Shown: positions 23,269 to 36,216 of the stretch, in pieces | Layout of the letters: each line of letters starts with the position of its first letter | How positions within the stretch are numbered: position 1 is the stretch's first letter | Assembly (NCBI GenBank): GCA_013180625.2 | Contig: SNVD02002696.1 | Span: 36,976 to 100,975 of the forward strand | Direction: 5' to 3' | From: Boswellia sacra | Lineage: Eukaryota; Streptophyta; Magnoliopsida; Sapindales; Burseraceae | Length of the DNA stretch: 64,000 nucleotides | Program-made: the position numbers and the translations under genes | Notes under the pieces: model-generated | What the model was told of the DNA's origin: nothing | Database searches by the model: none | Seen by the model: the letters and a program-made list of their open reading frames with translations, nothing else

Positions 23269-23337
23269 TCTAGATATACTAACCAGATGCAGTATTGAAT
23301 CTAAGAGGCATTAGAACTCCAAAAAGAGACACCAAAA

Positions 23338-25469
23338 TGTGGGAAAAATAGATAAAACAGTCGTTAAACACAATAGGAGGATAGAAATTAGAGTTTAGTT
23401 AGAATTCAAAACCCAGTGTGCCTGTCCTTTGAGATTTTTATCACAACTGTTTGTCTATCTAGATATTAGGGTTTATACTTATAAGCCTTTAAAAAGGCGC
23501 ACTCCTGTTGTCTCGAATCCCATATTGATTTTGCATTGTTTTATATGCTCACACAATGCCTCTATTAAGAAACATCACTATTCATTCAAGCCATCGAAAT
23601 CCATTGACGCTTACACCATTTTTAGTGTTATTAGAGAGTCCAAATAGTAGAAAATTGAGAAATATTAGGAATTTTCCTACAGAGTCTTCTTGGAGGAGTT
23701 CTCAGTTTCTAGAGGTGCCCTTTGCATTATTCTAGGACGCCTATTAAAGTAAAGATTCTGCTTTTGGTAGTGCTAGAATCAAGGTAAGTCCTAAGGACAT
23801 CCTCTATTTGTTAATGCATGTTTGCTTGTTTGCTTAGAATCATGTATAGGATTATTTATGTTATTAATACGTTATGCATGTCTTAGGCTAGGTATGTTAG
23901 AATCATGCTTAGGTTATTTATGCTTTAATATTTGCTAGAATCATGTTAGGATTATGAATGATAACATGTTTTAAATCATATTAGAATAATATTGCTTATA
24001 TGTTTTTATAACATGATCATCCCCTTCTTCTTCTTCTTCTTCTTCTTCTTCTTCTTCTATTTCTTTGTTCATGGATAAGTAATAGTCGACTCACAATTGT
24101 TAGTGGGGGACTTTTGCTTTGAAATGAAAAATGCTTTAATTTATAATTCTATTTCTTATTCTAATTCTTTGTTGTCTATTGACACATGATGATGGACCTA
24201 TAATTGATGTTGGGGGATTATTATATTGACATGAACAATGTTTAATCGTATGTTAATTCATATCTAATATGTGATAATATGCTAGAACCATGTTAGGGTT
24301 AACATGTTTTGTTATGTTTTCTTCTTCTTCTTCTTCTTGTCTTCTTTTCTTGTTTGTTCATTGAGATGTGTTGGTGGACTTACAATTGATGGAGATGGAC
24401 CAACACTTTGATATGAACTTTTATTTGAAGGATGTCATGCCTAGAAACATGGCTTACGGATGAATTATTTATGATTTGATTATGTATTCTTTGATTGTTA
24501 TGCATCTTTCTTTCTCTCTTCTTATTCTTTTATTGATTAATGAGAGTTGATAAGTAATGACAGACTCAAAATTTTTGTTGAGCAGTCATTACTTTGATAG
24601 TATCCCATTTCTCATGACTGTTTTCATTACCATAATTATATTATAAATGGTTGTGTGAAAGTGACATGAATATGATGTCTAGATTGCATGCTTAGGAATT
24701 TGTTAATCTTTGAATTAATACCATGTTCTCTTTTGTTTTCTTTATGAATGGCGAACTGAGACTTAATGGTTAATAAGTGGGCTCATAATTGGTGGTGAGG
24801 GGTTTATTACTTGATTGAGTTTCCGCTCATTATTTTATGCTTTAATAGCGATTCTTCTTGATATTTGAGTTATGCATTTTTGCATGTTTCATATCCTTTG
24901 TTCGTGTGATTTCATTAATGTGATTGATGGGAGAATGTAAATGGATGATTTCCATAATTCTTGTTTTATCTCTTTTGTTTTATCTTATACATTTGTAAAG
25001 ACTTGATGTAATCCCTTTCCTCATTCCCTCATGTTTTCTGAAATTGTAATTCTATTTTCGTCCCTCCTTTCTTTCGATGTATAATATGTACTTGCCTCAC
25101 ATGTTAATAAAGATAAAACAAGTTATGCGCTAAAAAAGAATTAGGATCAATGGAATAAACATTAATATAATAAAAACTCTAGATTTAGCTAACTCGAGTA
25201 GAGGCCAAAATAACATCTGGGCAAGGTTTAATCTCGTACCTAACTTCTTGAACTTGTCTCTGAAGGGGTGAAGGTAGTTTAGGTCCAGAAGCAAGTGATT
25301 AGACTACCCACACTCACAATTTTTCCATGGTTAGAACATGGATGGTTACTCCATTTTGTTTCTTCAAGCTTGCCTTTGTAGCTTGTTCTATGTTCCCCTA
25401 AGTACTCAATGGGCTTTAACATAGTGTCGTGGTCGTAATCGCTCTGACTGGATGAAAGCGTCATTCACA
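23338..25469 (+). repeat. 5' LTR of Tat-like element C
   Basis: The end is firm: TTCACA at 25469 followed by a primer site. The start at TGTGGGAAAAATAG is a guess. Inside are (TTC)n runs (24024-24057 and 24321-24340) and repeated units built on GTGGACTTACAATTGATGG. The last 750 bp match 51030-51770. Confidence 0.55.
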
Positions 25470-25470
25470 A

Positions 25471-25488
25471 TGGCAACTCCAGTGGGGA
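25471..25488 (+). promoter_or_regulatory. Primer binding site of element C
   Basis: TGGCAACTCCAGTGGGGA, the best preserved tRNA-Arg-type site in the window. Confidence 0.7.
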
Positions 25489-26470
25489 TAAGAGAAAGTG
25501 ATTTCAAAGAGAATGCTAAGTCCTTTGTTTTGTTGCATTAATGTTTCTTCTTTGCATCATTACACTTGCACACAATGAACAACTTACCTTATCTTTAGCC
25601 GTATGGCTTTGATGTTGGAAGTCCTTGGCTCCATTCGACCCATTGACGACTTTCATCACTATCACCACCTTTAAATACATACTAATTCTTTTGATATAAA
25701 AAGAGACTGGCTTAAGAGGGCATCTCTCACTCGAAGGATCCCTTGGATGACTTTTGTGATCGAAGCTGATGTAGATGAACTTGGTAATTTCCTTTAAGGT
25801 TTCCCAAAAACTTTTTGCATATTTGGATATGAAAATCTTGCACTAAGCCATGAGTGATCATAGATCCATGTTGATTACCCTTTGTACAATCCAAATCATA
25901 ATCTCTTTCAATAAACAAGTTGATAGTGACCAAGCGAAGGTCATCAACCCTTAATTGTTGAAAGATCAATCAAAAGTTGAAAGCAACCAAGAGAAGGTTA
26001 TCAACTTTTGATGATCATGTATAAGATTGAACTTGAGTAAATCACCTTGGAACTATCCTCATAATGTCTTAGTAATAAAGAAATTGATGCCCAAATTACA
26101 GAGTTAAAAGCTCTATATCCCATGTTGATTGGAGACAAGCCAAATATCCTAGGAAAATGAATATTCTACTTGTGTAGGAGGAATAGGGTTGGAAGGAGAA
26201 TATATTGTTATTGTTTGTAACTGTATTAAGTGAGCATCCATGCATCCATGCATACATGCATAGAATGCATTTCATGCATCATTATAGCTATCATAGATTG
26301 GGTCAGAGTCGAATGAAGACTACAAAGAGTAATAGTTGTGGTAACCAGGGACATGGCCAACAATTAGCATCTGATTGAAGAAATGGATAGGATGAGGATT
26401 GGATATGGAGACCCTAAGGTAGTTGATCACCCAGTTAACTGAGATTATGGTTACTAGGCTACCACAATCA
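25489..26470 (+). other. Leader of element C
   Basis: Untranslated region between primer site and gag. I see no supported gene or strong structure; a few short CATGCAT repeats occur near 26240. Confidence 0.5.
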
Positions 26471-28440
26471 ACACCTATTGGTGATAATAATAGTGAAGGT
26501 GATGGTACTAGTCATAGTAAGGAAAAAGAGAAAAAAAAAGGACATTGAAGAATATGATGTAGAATTCTTTGACAAAGATGATTATCTGAAGTCAAAGGGA
26601 CTGGAATCAATGAGACAACTTTCTAGAGATATGGAGAATTTGCAATCCATTATTAAGAATAATAGGCTGGAAGGTGTTAGTGATCTATATGACATTCAAT
26701 TAGAGCTTCTGCCAAATTTTCAAATGTCTAACTCACTAAAGTTCAATGGAAGGGGAGATCTGAAAACCCATTTGATGTAGTATGCCACTATGATAGAAAC
26801 AACTAGTTTATCTCGATAGAAAATTATTCACATGGTCTTACTCTATTTAGAGGGGCTAACAATACATGGTACCACCAATCGGAAAAATCTATACGGCAGG
26901 ATTGGATGGAGTTGTTTGAGAGATTTGTAGAACATTGCATCTATAATTGTCAACTTGTCATTTCTATTTAGGAATTGGAGACTACCCGCTAGGGAAACAA
27001 TAAGACTTTTGCTGCCTGTATAGCCCGATGGAAGGAAAAGGCAGTTCACAATAGGAGTTTTTCAAGGCGACATCAACGATGGGGAAATTTCAATCAGCCT
27101 AGTGGATTAACCACCAAAAATGTTAATGTGAATGCTACGGGGAATTAAATGAGATTCAATAATTTGAGAAGACCTCTGTCTAAGGTTTTTGCCAAACTTC
27201 ATGCTTAGTCAGTACTTCTACCTTTGCCGATATAACTCCACCTAATCCACTTCCAGCCTCCTATAATACAAAAGACTTTTGTGAATTTCACCAAATGTTA
27301 GGGCATCATACTAATAGATGTGTCTGATTGCTCTATGAGATTCAAGATCTTATTTGATTATAAGAGAGTTCCTGATCCCAAAAGGAAGCAACCAAGCACG
27401 AGAAGGAATCCACTCCCAAATTACAAGAATTTGCCACTGCCAAGATCTACCTTTATGATTGGCTCTAGCATGACAGAGGAAGAGATGATGAAATCTTGTG
27501 AGGTAGAACGCAAGACTCACAGCAGCAAGGCTTTTCGAGTTAAGAAAATAGCAGCATAGCAAAGGGTCATGACATGAGGGGCCTTATATCATACTTGGCA
27601 AGATATGAACTCATAGAAATTTGAGACTTAGGAGGACATAGAAGCCAATGCTAAGGAACAAGACTTAGAATGGAAGAAAGTTAGAAGGCAATAAACTTGT
27701 TAAGATTCAAGCATGAATGATCAAGAGCCTCAACATAGAGCTCTTTTAGTTGCGAAGTGTTCATTAAAGAAGAGGGTTGGGTCCCTATTGTAGTTAAGGG
27801 ACATGATGACCCTTATGTTAGTAATCCAAGGCCAGAATGTGTTATTCTTAGTGATAAGAAAGGTGAGGGGAGGAGAGAGATCAAAAAAGAAAGTAAATAG
27901 AATTGTGACAAAAAGTAGTGTTTGAAAAGAAAGCGCTTAGACCTAGGAGATGTAAGCTAGCGATAATTAGGGAGAAAAACGTAATTTTAGGAATGATATA
28001 GGTAATGAAGAGGAGGAACTAAAGAATTTCTAGGATAGCTTTAGTGGAGAAAAAAGAAAGAAGAAGAATTCAAAAGAAGTGCAAGGTATGACAAGAAGTG
28101 GGCGATTCTACCCAGGCCCAGTCAAAGAAAAAAACAATGAAACTAGGGAAAAGGAAGAAAAGAAAGAAAAGGATGAAGCAATCCTCAAGCAACGCCAGAA
28201 GACCTAAGCTAATGTCAATATTTGTGATCTTCTTATAGCTTCTCAGAAGCATAGAGAAGCAATGGAGAGGGCACTTGTTGATATGCCCATCTCAGTTTTA
28301 TTAACACCTGAGGGGATGATTGCTACTATAATGTTAAAAAAATGAGGATAGGGGAAAAAAAGATAAGCCCATGACAAAGAATGAAAGGGGTCATTAGATA
28401 TTTTGTGATGATGATTTGCCCATTGAAGGGAAGGAGCACA
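26471..28440 (+). pseudogene. Tat/Ogre-type gag of element C, decayed
   Basis: The longest open part (26478-26780) has an acidic N-terminus and the conserved MSNSLKFNGRGDLKTHL start of the gag core. It then breaks. A zinc-finger-like DFCEFHQ...GHHTNRC segment lies near 27275-27325, followed by a linker with the TRSGRFY box near 28095. Multiple stops; not functional. Confidence 0.7.
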
Positions 28441-28883
28441 AAAAATTCTTGTCCATAACTGCTACGATTGGAGGTAAGAAGACTTATAGCGTGATGGTAG
28501 ATGATGGCTCTGCTATCAACTAGGTGCCTCTCAAAATATTACATAAGTTTAGGATTGGGAAGGAGGACTTAGTGACCTTCTATATAGTGATTCATGCTTA
28601 TGATAACTCTCATAGATGTGTGATTAGGACCATCAAGGCCTTGGTTAAGACGACGTCTATTGAAATTATTGTGAATTTCATCGTGCTAGATATACCAGTA
28701 ACTTTTCTTGTATTGTTGGAGTGTGCATTGTACCATTTGTTGGGTGGGATTCCTTCCACTTTACACCAATTAATCAAGTATAATTTAGATGGGGAGATCA
28801 TAACTATTAGAGTTGATACGTCGCCAGCTACTATTGCCTTGAGTGTTGCAAAAGGTAAGATACCTTTTATGAGCGAGTTCTAA
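28441..28883 (+). pseudogene. Protease region of element C pol
   Basis: Aspartic protease of Tat type with MVDDGSAIN near 28500. A TAG stop right after the active site (28521) separates it from the following 119-codon frame (28524-28883), which continues the retropepsin fold and ends in SVAKGKIPFMSEF. It would cleave Gag-Pol in an intact element; here it is interrupted. Confidence 0.7.
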
Positions 28884-29590
28884 GTGGCCATGAATGAAGA
28901 AATCAATCCTATTGTTTTTGGAATGATGAAGAAGTAGGGGTAGATATTTCTACTTTTCTAGAATTTAAAGGCCAATTGGACAAAAGGGGACTGGGCTATG
29001 AATCTAGAGAATACAATCAATTGGTGAAAGGTAAACAGATTTACTTTCCCAAAGGAAATACATAAGGTTCGTAAAAGTCGAGGAGCCATTACATGCCATA
29101 AAGGTAGAACGGTAGGAGCATCATGGGACTACCAAGCCTAGGTTTGAGATATTCAATGATATGTAAATTTCAAGGCCTTGGTAGAAGAAAACAAGCTGGC
29201 AAAAATGGTAGAGAACTTGAGTGTCAAGCACAAGCTTACATGTGAAGGAAGACCTCAGATGAATTGGTAATCTTGGTGGAGAGAAATATTGAAGACGTTC
29301 CTATCGAAGAAGATTTTGTTTTCATTTCTAAATTGTTTAAATTCGAGGTTTGTATTTCCAAATTTGATGTAATAAGTATGATTTTGCTTCCTTGTGTGAT
29401 GTTTTTCTTAATGGTTGCATACATTATAATTCTCATTTCATGAGCGTATTTGATGTTCATTCCATTCAATCGTATTATATTAATCTCAGTACAAACATCC
29501 TAAGAATATATGCATTGCATATGATACAACTCCTAAAGAGAGGAAAAAAAATTTGAGAAAATTCTAAAAGAGAGAAGAAGTTTTCGCCTG
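28884..29590 (+). other. Protease-RT linker of element C
   Basis: Corresponds to the spacer between protease and reverse transcriptase. Stops in all frames; no separate gene. Confidence 0.5.
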
Positions 29591-30430
29591 GTCCTATGAT
29601 GATATGCTTGGAATTGATAAAGACATTGCTAAGCATACTATCCGACATACCACACATGAAGCCAGTGAAACAAAAATTAAGAAGGTTGAGACTAGAGTGG
29701 GCACAATTGATCAAAGAGGAAGTGACCAAGCAGAATAATGTTAAGTTTCTAGATATGGTGGATTACCCAGAATGGCTTACGAATATTGTACCGATTCCTA
29801 AAAAGGACGGTAGGGTAAGAATGTGTGTTGATTATGGAGACTTGAATAAGGCTTCTCCAAAAGATGATTTTCCACTATTGCATATTGATGTCTTGGTAGA
29901 TAGTGCAGCTACAAGCAGAATGTTTTCTTTTCTTGACAGGTTTTTAGGTTATAACCAGATCTTCATGGTAAATGAAGATAAGATAAAGACAGCTTTTATC
30001 ACTGAGTGAGATACCTATTACTGTAAAGTGACGCCTTTTGGGCTAAAAAATGCAAGAGCTATGTATGAAATAATGGCTACCATGTTGTATCATGACATGA
30101 TTCATCATTAAATTGAAGCCTATGTGATTATATGATGGTTAAGTCAAAAACACGTGAAGGGCATTTTGAAGCTCTAGAAAGGTTCCTAGAACGAGTTTAG
30201 TGGTATAACTTGAGGTTAAATCCAAAAAAGTGCATCTTTGGGTAACTTCAGGGAAGCTATTGGGTTACATTGCAGCGGAAAATGGAATAGAGGTAGATCT
30301 AGACAAGGTAAAAGTAATCCAAGAGCTGCTAGCACTGAAGACAAAGAAGGAAGTTCGTGGGTTTTTAAGGTAGTTATAATAAATCAGTCAATTCATTGCA
30401 AGACCCACCATAATTTGCTTACCTACCTTT
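29591..30430 (+). pseudogene. Reverse transcriptase of element C
   Basis: The 137-codon frame 29596-30009 is clear Ty3/gypsy RT: VPIPKKDGRVRMCVDYGDLN, then SFLDRFLGYNQI. After a stop at 30007 the text continues with VTPFGLKNARAMYE. The catalytic YVDD box at 30121-30138 has lost a base, so the second Asp and the frame are gone. The enzyme cannot be active. Confidence 0.85.
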
Positions 30431-31640
30431 AAACTTTTAAGGAAGAATCAGCCTATGGAATGGAATAATCAGTGTCCATAGCATTTGAAAATATCAAGGT
30501 GTATTTGACAAATCCTCATGTTCTTAGGGCACCAAAACCTGGGAGATTTTTAATCTTGTATTTAGCAATTAGAAGAATCAATTTGAGCCATGTTGGCACA
30601 AGCAAATGAAAATGGGGTTGAACATGCCATCTATTACTTAAGTAAGAAGTTTCTACCATATGAGATGAAGTGTAGTGAAGTCGAAAAGACATGTTTCGCT
30701 ATGGTATGGGCTTCTAAGAAATTGCATCATTATTTTTAGTCTTATCCAATGAAGGCTGTGTCAAAATCAGATCCAATGAAATATCTGTATGGGACACCTT
30801 TCTTGGTAGGGAAGTTAGCAAGATGGTTAATTCAATTGTCTAAATTTGACATTGAATATGTAACAAAAAGGTTGTGACATGTAGGGTAGTGGTTGAATTT
30901 TTATCTATGAATCCAACAGAAGATGATAAACTTTGGGAGCTAGAGCTTCTTGATGAGCATTTGGGGGCAATTACGATTATGGGATGGCAAATGTACTTTA
31001 ATGATGCAGTAAGTAGAAAAAGTGAAGGGATTGGAGTTATTCTTGTGTCACCCAACAAGGAAATGTTGCCTTTGGCCAAGAGGCTAAATTTTAAGGTCAC
31101 TAATAATATATGGTTGAATACGAAGCCTATACTTTCGGTTTAGAAGCTTGAGTAGCAATAAGGTTCAAAGAAGTAGAAGTTCTAGGTGATTTTATGTTAG
31201 TTGTTCTGCAAGCTAAAGAAGAATGGGATGTTAAAGAAGATAAATACAAGCCCTATTCAGAGCATATAAGACTGTTAATAACAAGATTTGAAAAGTGTAC
31301 TTTCACACATGTGGCACAGAAGTAAAATCAGGTAGCTGATGCCTTAGCAACTTCAGCTACTGTATGTGAAAAGGTCAAAGAGGTGCCAATTAAACCATTG
31401 ATAGTGGTGCAAACACAGCATCCATGCTATAAAGAAATAAAGGTGATGAAACCGAGGTTAGAAGACAAACCGTGGTCTTATGATCTAAAAAGATACATAA
31501 AGTATAAGGTACTTTCTAAGTAGGCTGACAAAAGAAACAAGAGAATCTTATGGTGGCTTGCACAACAATTTACATGTCATGATAGGGTTATGTACAAAAG
31601 GATGGTTAATGGAATATAATTACGATGTGCGGATTAGCAA
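30431..31640 (+). pseudogene. RNase H region of element C
   Basis: Text equals the RT connection and RNase H. AMVWASKKLHHY-type residues lie near 30700. The frame 30874-31143 carries WQMYFNDAVSRKSEGIGVIL, where the catalytic FDGA of the family reads FNDA, so the first Asp is missing. Further stops follow up to about 31380. Confidence 0.75.
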
Positions 31641-32768
31641 GAGGCCAAGAAGATTATAGAGATATACACGGGGGTATTTGCAAGCCACACATAATACGTT
31701 GCTGTTAGTCAGGAAAATCAAATGACAAGGATTTTTTTGGTTAACTATGGAGATAGATTGTGTTCAATCCGTGAGGTCATGTCATCAAGGCTAGATACAT
31801 GGACACTCAATATATCTACCTCCTAGAGAGTTGTAGAATATGTGACGAGGATTTTTTTGGTTAACTATGGAGACAGATTGTGTTCAATCCGTGAGGTCAT
31901 GTCATCAATGCTAGATACATGGACACTCAATATATCTACCTCCTAGAGAGTTGTAGAATATGTTGTCGCCTTGCTGTTTGCTACTTGGAGAATCGGTGTT
32001 ATTGGAGAAGTGAAGCCATCAACTTCAAACGGTCATGGCTATATTGTTGTAGCGATTGACTATTTTTCAAAATGGATAGAAGTAGAATCTTTTCATAAAC
32101 TAGGGGCAAAACAAATGGCCAGATTTATTAAAAAACACATAATATACAAATTTGGTGCACCACATCATGTAGTCACAGATAATGGTGTGCAATTCCAAGC
32201 AGAAACTAAAGTGTTATTATAGAATATAATAGTGAGCATCATAAGTCCTCTCCTTATAGGCCACAAGCTAATGGAGCAGTGGAGACTGCTAACAAAAACA
32301 TCAAAAAGATGTTTGCCAAGAAGTTCCACTGGAGACTTAATTCTCCCTGGTTTATGGTGCTGAGGCCATTTTACCAGTTAAAGTTAAAGTGCAGCAAGCT
32401 AGAGTTTTGATTGAAACAGGAATTCCAGAAAACTAGTGGGTCAAAAATAGATGTGAACAATTGGTATTATTGGATGACAAAATGCTGAGAGCACTCTATC
32501 ACATGTAATTGCCTCAATAGAAGGTAGCTTGGGATTTCAATAAAAAGGTGAAGAAAAGGAAGATCAAAGAGGGTGACCTCGTGCTCAAACAAGCTAAGCC
32601 TATAATTTTTTATCCAAGAGGGAAATTGAAAATTCAAACCTAACAATAAGGGGCCTTATGTAGTACAACAGATACTATTAGGGGGAGCTATCAAAATATC
32701 AGACATGGAGGGCAATGAGTTTTTTGAACTAATAAACATCGATTGGCTAGAGAAATATTATATGTGAG
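31641..32768 (+). pseudogene. Integrase and pol end of element C
   Basis: A zinc-binding N-terminal part (about 31640-31960) contains a 120-bp tandem duplication. The core domain frame 31971-32222 has VAIDYFSKW and VTDNG, two catalytic Asp residues. The expected Glu follows in another frame near 32280 (PQANGAVETANKN). The C-terminal part with GDLVLKQAKP (near 32575) ends with the family's terminal KYY-like text and a stop at 32768. Frame breaks make it inactive. Confidence 0.8.
31723..31962 (+). repeat. 120-bp tandem duplication in integrase
   Basis: Copies 31723-31842 and 31843-31962 differ at only a few bases. The length is a multiple of three and spans the zinc-binding part of integrase. 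Confidence 0.92.
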
Positions 32769-33030
32769 GAGAAAAATGATTAACCAAAAAGCCTCAAAAG
32801 GTTGGTTAATGACAGGAGTTGTTTTATGTCCACATATCATTCTGAATAATTGTAATTTGATTAATAAATAAAATGCAATGTTTAGAAACAAGTATGTTTT
32901 GACAATGACTGTCATTATTACAGCAAATGGAAAACATCTAACAAAAAGAAATCAATGTCTTCGTTGTTTCTTTTTTGATGTCTCAGGTAGTTGAAATGAA
33001 GACTACTGTTTAACCTAATTTTTATAGCTA
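32769..33030 (+). other. Post-pol spacer of element C
   Basis: Untranslated. A similar text follows pol in element D (52600-52850). Confidence 0.5.
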
Positions 33031-34100
33031 TTATCTATTGTAAGATCAAGGGAATGGAACAAATTCCATTCAATCTAGTAATGAGGGCAAGTCTCCTGAA
33101 CATGAGTGAGGAAGCACTCAAAGAGTCTTTCAAGACCAAAGATAGGCACAAGTGCCTTCTCTGCTTTAATACATATTGGTGACAAGAAGAGGCATAGAAG
33201 GAGTTATGAGTGAGACCAGCCAATGGGATATAGTTAGTATAGGTACAAGTGGTTATATGTTACAATTGTAACCAGGGGCACAACCAACGAATGTTGGCAT
33301 TCGAGATCACTTGAAGATGCTCTGTTAAAGGGTCCAATTGTTGAAGTCTGCAATGAGTGTGATGTTGAGGTCCATACTGTGCACGATCTATTTGTGGTGG
33401 TGCTAAGAGGGATAGTTTCTCTTGAAGCCAAATTTGATAGTAGAAGGAAATAACCATGAATGCTAAAAAAAAATAAAATACCTAAAGTACTACTAAGAAA
33501 ACACTGACTTTGATTAGTCCTTATACGATCAAGCCCATGCAAAGTTTCAGCAAGCACCAGGGGTACTAGAGTCATCTTAGAAGTCATATGAGGAATGACA
33601 TATATCAATGACGGATCCCTATAACCATCTTTAGAAACAAGTAGGAATTAGGCCAGAAGACAAAACTTTAGAATTCGAGAAGCAGAAGTGGAAGCCTTGT
33701 CAATTGTTCCTAATACCTTGAGAAAGAAAGGCAACATAACCTTCCCGTTTACCAAGTGTCCATCCATGCTCAAATGGGGAAGAAATAGAAAGGTCATTTG
33801 AAGAAGGAGGTTTTAGAATGGGGAGAATAATACCTCGGGTACTAGATGATGAAATCCCCAAAATAGCTTCAAATTCCTCAAATAAGGGGCAAAGCTCTTG
33901 CCCATTGAAACGGAAGACATGATCTGCAAGGTCCCAAAAATTTGCCACAGTAATGTCAAGTTTGACATGTTGTAGAAACCTTAGACCGTGAAGCCTATTG
34001 GTTCAAGAAGTCACCAATCTGGATCCTTCAATGATTTGAGATGTGATTGCAGAGTTTTGAGACTAGCCTCTGTGATCTTGAGTGTTGTGTAAAGAGTTAA
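33031..34100 (-). pseudogene. Antisense accessory ORF (DUF7745-like) of element C
   Basis: On the strand opposite to pol, with pieces 33948-33700, 33608-33234 and 33223-33035. The first piece has FWDLADHVFRFNGQELCPLFEEFEAILG, written here only as landmarks FWDLADHVFRF and CPLFEEFEAILG. This resembles the plant domain I know as DUF7745, common near Tat-type retroelements. Homologous antisense text is in element D (54280-52850). Frameshifts separate the pieces. Function unknown. Confidence 0.55.
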
Positions 34101-34520
34101 GGGGTGAAAGGGTGCTTATATACGGTGAAAAGAGACCCCAAGGATGTTTAAATTCGTTTTAAGGTTTGTTTAGGAATTAGATTTGCATAAGACAGGCGCA
34201 CGCCTATCATGGAGGCCCAAAATAGGCTTATGCTTATTCTTTGTACAAAAATAGGTGCACGCCTATGTCAATGGGCGCACATCTGCTTACTTTGAATAGT
34301 GGCAAAAATCTTTGAAAATAGTTATTTTTGAGTTGCATATTTGCATTATTGTTACTATTGAATAAAGATATGAGGAAAAGCTTTTATTCATATCTAAATG
34401 TTGAAATGAGCAAATATCATCACAAAGTTCAAAATAATATCAAAAATACAAATCTTAAAATGTTCCAAAAGTCCTATACAAAGCATAAAAATCCTATACA
34501 AAGCAAAATAAAATAAAAGT
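34101..34520 (+). other. Spacer between antisense ORFs of element C
   Basis: Contains two copies of the palindromic AGGCGCACGCCTAT-type core near 34195 and 34255. No gene is supported. Confidence 0.5.
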
Positions 34521-35279
34521 AATCTATCAGCTGCTGGGTATCATCACCTCGAGTGTCTCCATGATCCTAACCTTCTCTACCAAGGTGAAGCCTAGCAATC
34601 TCGACCTCTAAAGCAGCGATTCTCTCTGCCATAGTTTGATCCAAGCCATGTACATATTAACATTTGCATATAGATTCATATAATAGGATATGCATACATT
34701 TTAGCAATTTCAGCCTCTAAATTAACTACTACCCATCTCCTGGATACATCCACGAGAAGCCAGATATAACCTGTCCACTCATGCCACAGTATCACAGGGC
34801 AGCTGTACACATAAAGATTGATGCAAAAATTGTCCTAGAAGGTTATAAGAGAAAGCACAAATCATAGAGCAAACTTACATACGTGGTCTCTATTGGAATG
34901 AAGGTAAAGGTCATGGAAGCATCAATGAGGAATGTGTGCCTCTACATAATCCCCTCCCTGCTCATCGCCAAGACATGACCCTCAGGGGTAATGGCAAGGT
35001 CACCAATTGTACCAGAAGAACCAGCACAAGTAGTGTAACCCTTCTTTCCTAGAAGGACTGGATCTAACAGTAATACAAACAGTAGCAAGCATATAAGGAA
35101 TATAAAGCAGCTTTCTAGGCTATAATAAATAAGCATAGACCCAATCAACATAGTTATCTCAGTGGCAGGGAACCTAAATCGTCCACCTCTATCCCAGCCT
35201 AGTATAACTCTAAGTTTGCATCATCAACCAACTAAGCAGTATCCATTATTAGATGAAGAGGAGGAGAAAGGGGAATGAG
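34521..35279 (-). pseudogene. C-terminal part of antisense plant-mobile-domain ORF, split by CACTA
   Basis: Minus-strand text continuing from 49290-50390. The tail near 34630-34560 is a Glu/Arg-rich coiled-coil-like stretch (MAERIAALEVEIARL). The part next to 35279 is Pro-rich and joins the upstream part once the CACTA element and one GAG duplication are removed. Several stops and shifts; relic only. Confidence 0.5.
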
Positions 35280-35290
35280 CACTACAAGAA
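35280..35290 (+). repeat. CACTA left terminal inverted repeat
   Basis: CACTACAAGAA, matching the right end on the other strand. Confidence 0.9.
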
Positions 35291-35299
35291 AAATGATCA

Positions 35300-35530
35300 T
35301 ATTTGGCGGTCTTAAAAGCGCCACCAATGGCACCGCCAAATATAGTCAGTTTGACTATATTTGGCGGTCGGTCAAAGTGTCAAATATGCATCTTACTATA
35401 CTTGGCGTTTTTTGACCGCCAAATATAGTAGGTTTAAAAATTAAAAAAAAATATACTTGGCGGTTTTTGACCGCCAAGTATAATAGTTTCAAAAATTAAA
35501 AAAAATATATACTTGGCTGTTTTTAAAAAG
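35300..35530 (+). repeat. CACTA subterminal repeats
   Basis: TTGGCGGT and its inverse ACCGCCAA occur repeatedly, including a 13-bp-arm palindrome (35452-35464 and 35470-35482, loop of five). In CACTA elements such subterminal motifs bind transposase. The right end shows a different TGACAAATA-type repeat. Confidence 0.75.
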
Positions 35531-36099
35531 CCAAGTATTTGAAAAAAAATTAATATATATATTCCTCTCATGCACAATGTCATTAATCCATATTCCTCAA
35601 GCAATATTTCATTCACAGTTTCTAAAAACCATAAAAAATTCATCGATACAAAAAATTTACTCAATTTGACCTCAACTGTAATTATTAAAAATCAAAGGCT
35701 TCATTCAAATTCAGTCTTAAAACTCATGCATAGAAATCACTAGACAAAATTTAATCATAACATCCATACAAACTCAGTCATCACAAAATCATATAACATC
35801 CAAACACTCCCAAATATTCCATTCTGTCTCCCAAACTCCATATTGCAACTCCACCTATTATGATAGCCACAACACTTCAATCAATTGCCATTGTTCACAT
35901 ATTCATACACCAGCACCCTGTGTAATTAAATCCAACTACAATTAACTTCTCAGAGAATGTATCCAAGACACAAAAAGACAATTTGTCGGTGAATTATAAA
36001 TGAGTTATGCAATATTAGCTTCATAACATACTATATCAATGCCAATATTGCTAAATGTAAATATGTGAAGGATTAATCAATTATAGAACTGTGTCTCAC

Positions 36100-36216
36100 C
36101 TGTGAACTCCTTCTATGCAATAACCCAAAAGTCGCATTAGATTTTTATGTCGAACATGCCTAATAGCTTCCACTTCAACCCTAAATTGCTTCTCTGTCTG
36201 CCCCTCTAGTTCTTAG
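36100..36216 (-). pseudogene. Captured exon of a receptor-like kinase
   Basis: Minus-strand open text with [20 protein letters not shown], the kinase region after the ATP-binding Lys in plant receptor-like kinases (the Glu of helix C and following strand). It ends in a good splice donor (CACAG then GTGAGAC at 36099). Upstream the match stops near 36216 beside a stop, so only one exon is present. No kinase can be made. Confidence 0.75.
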
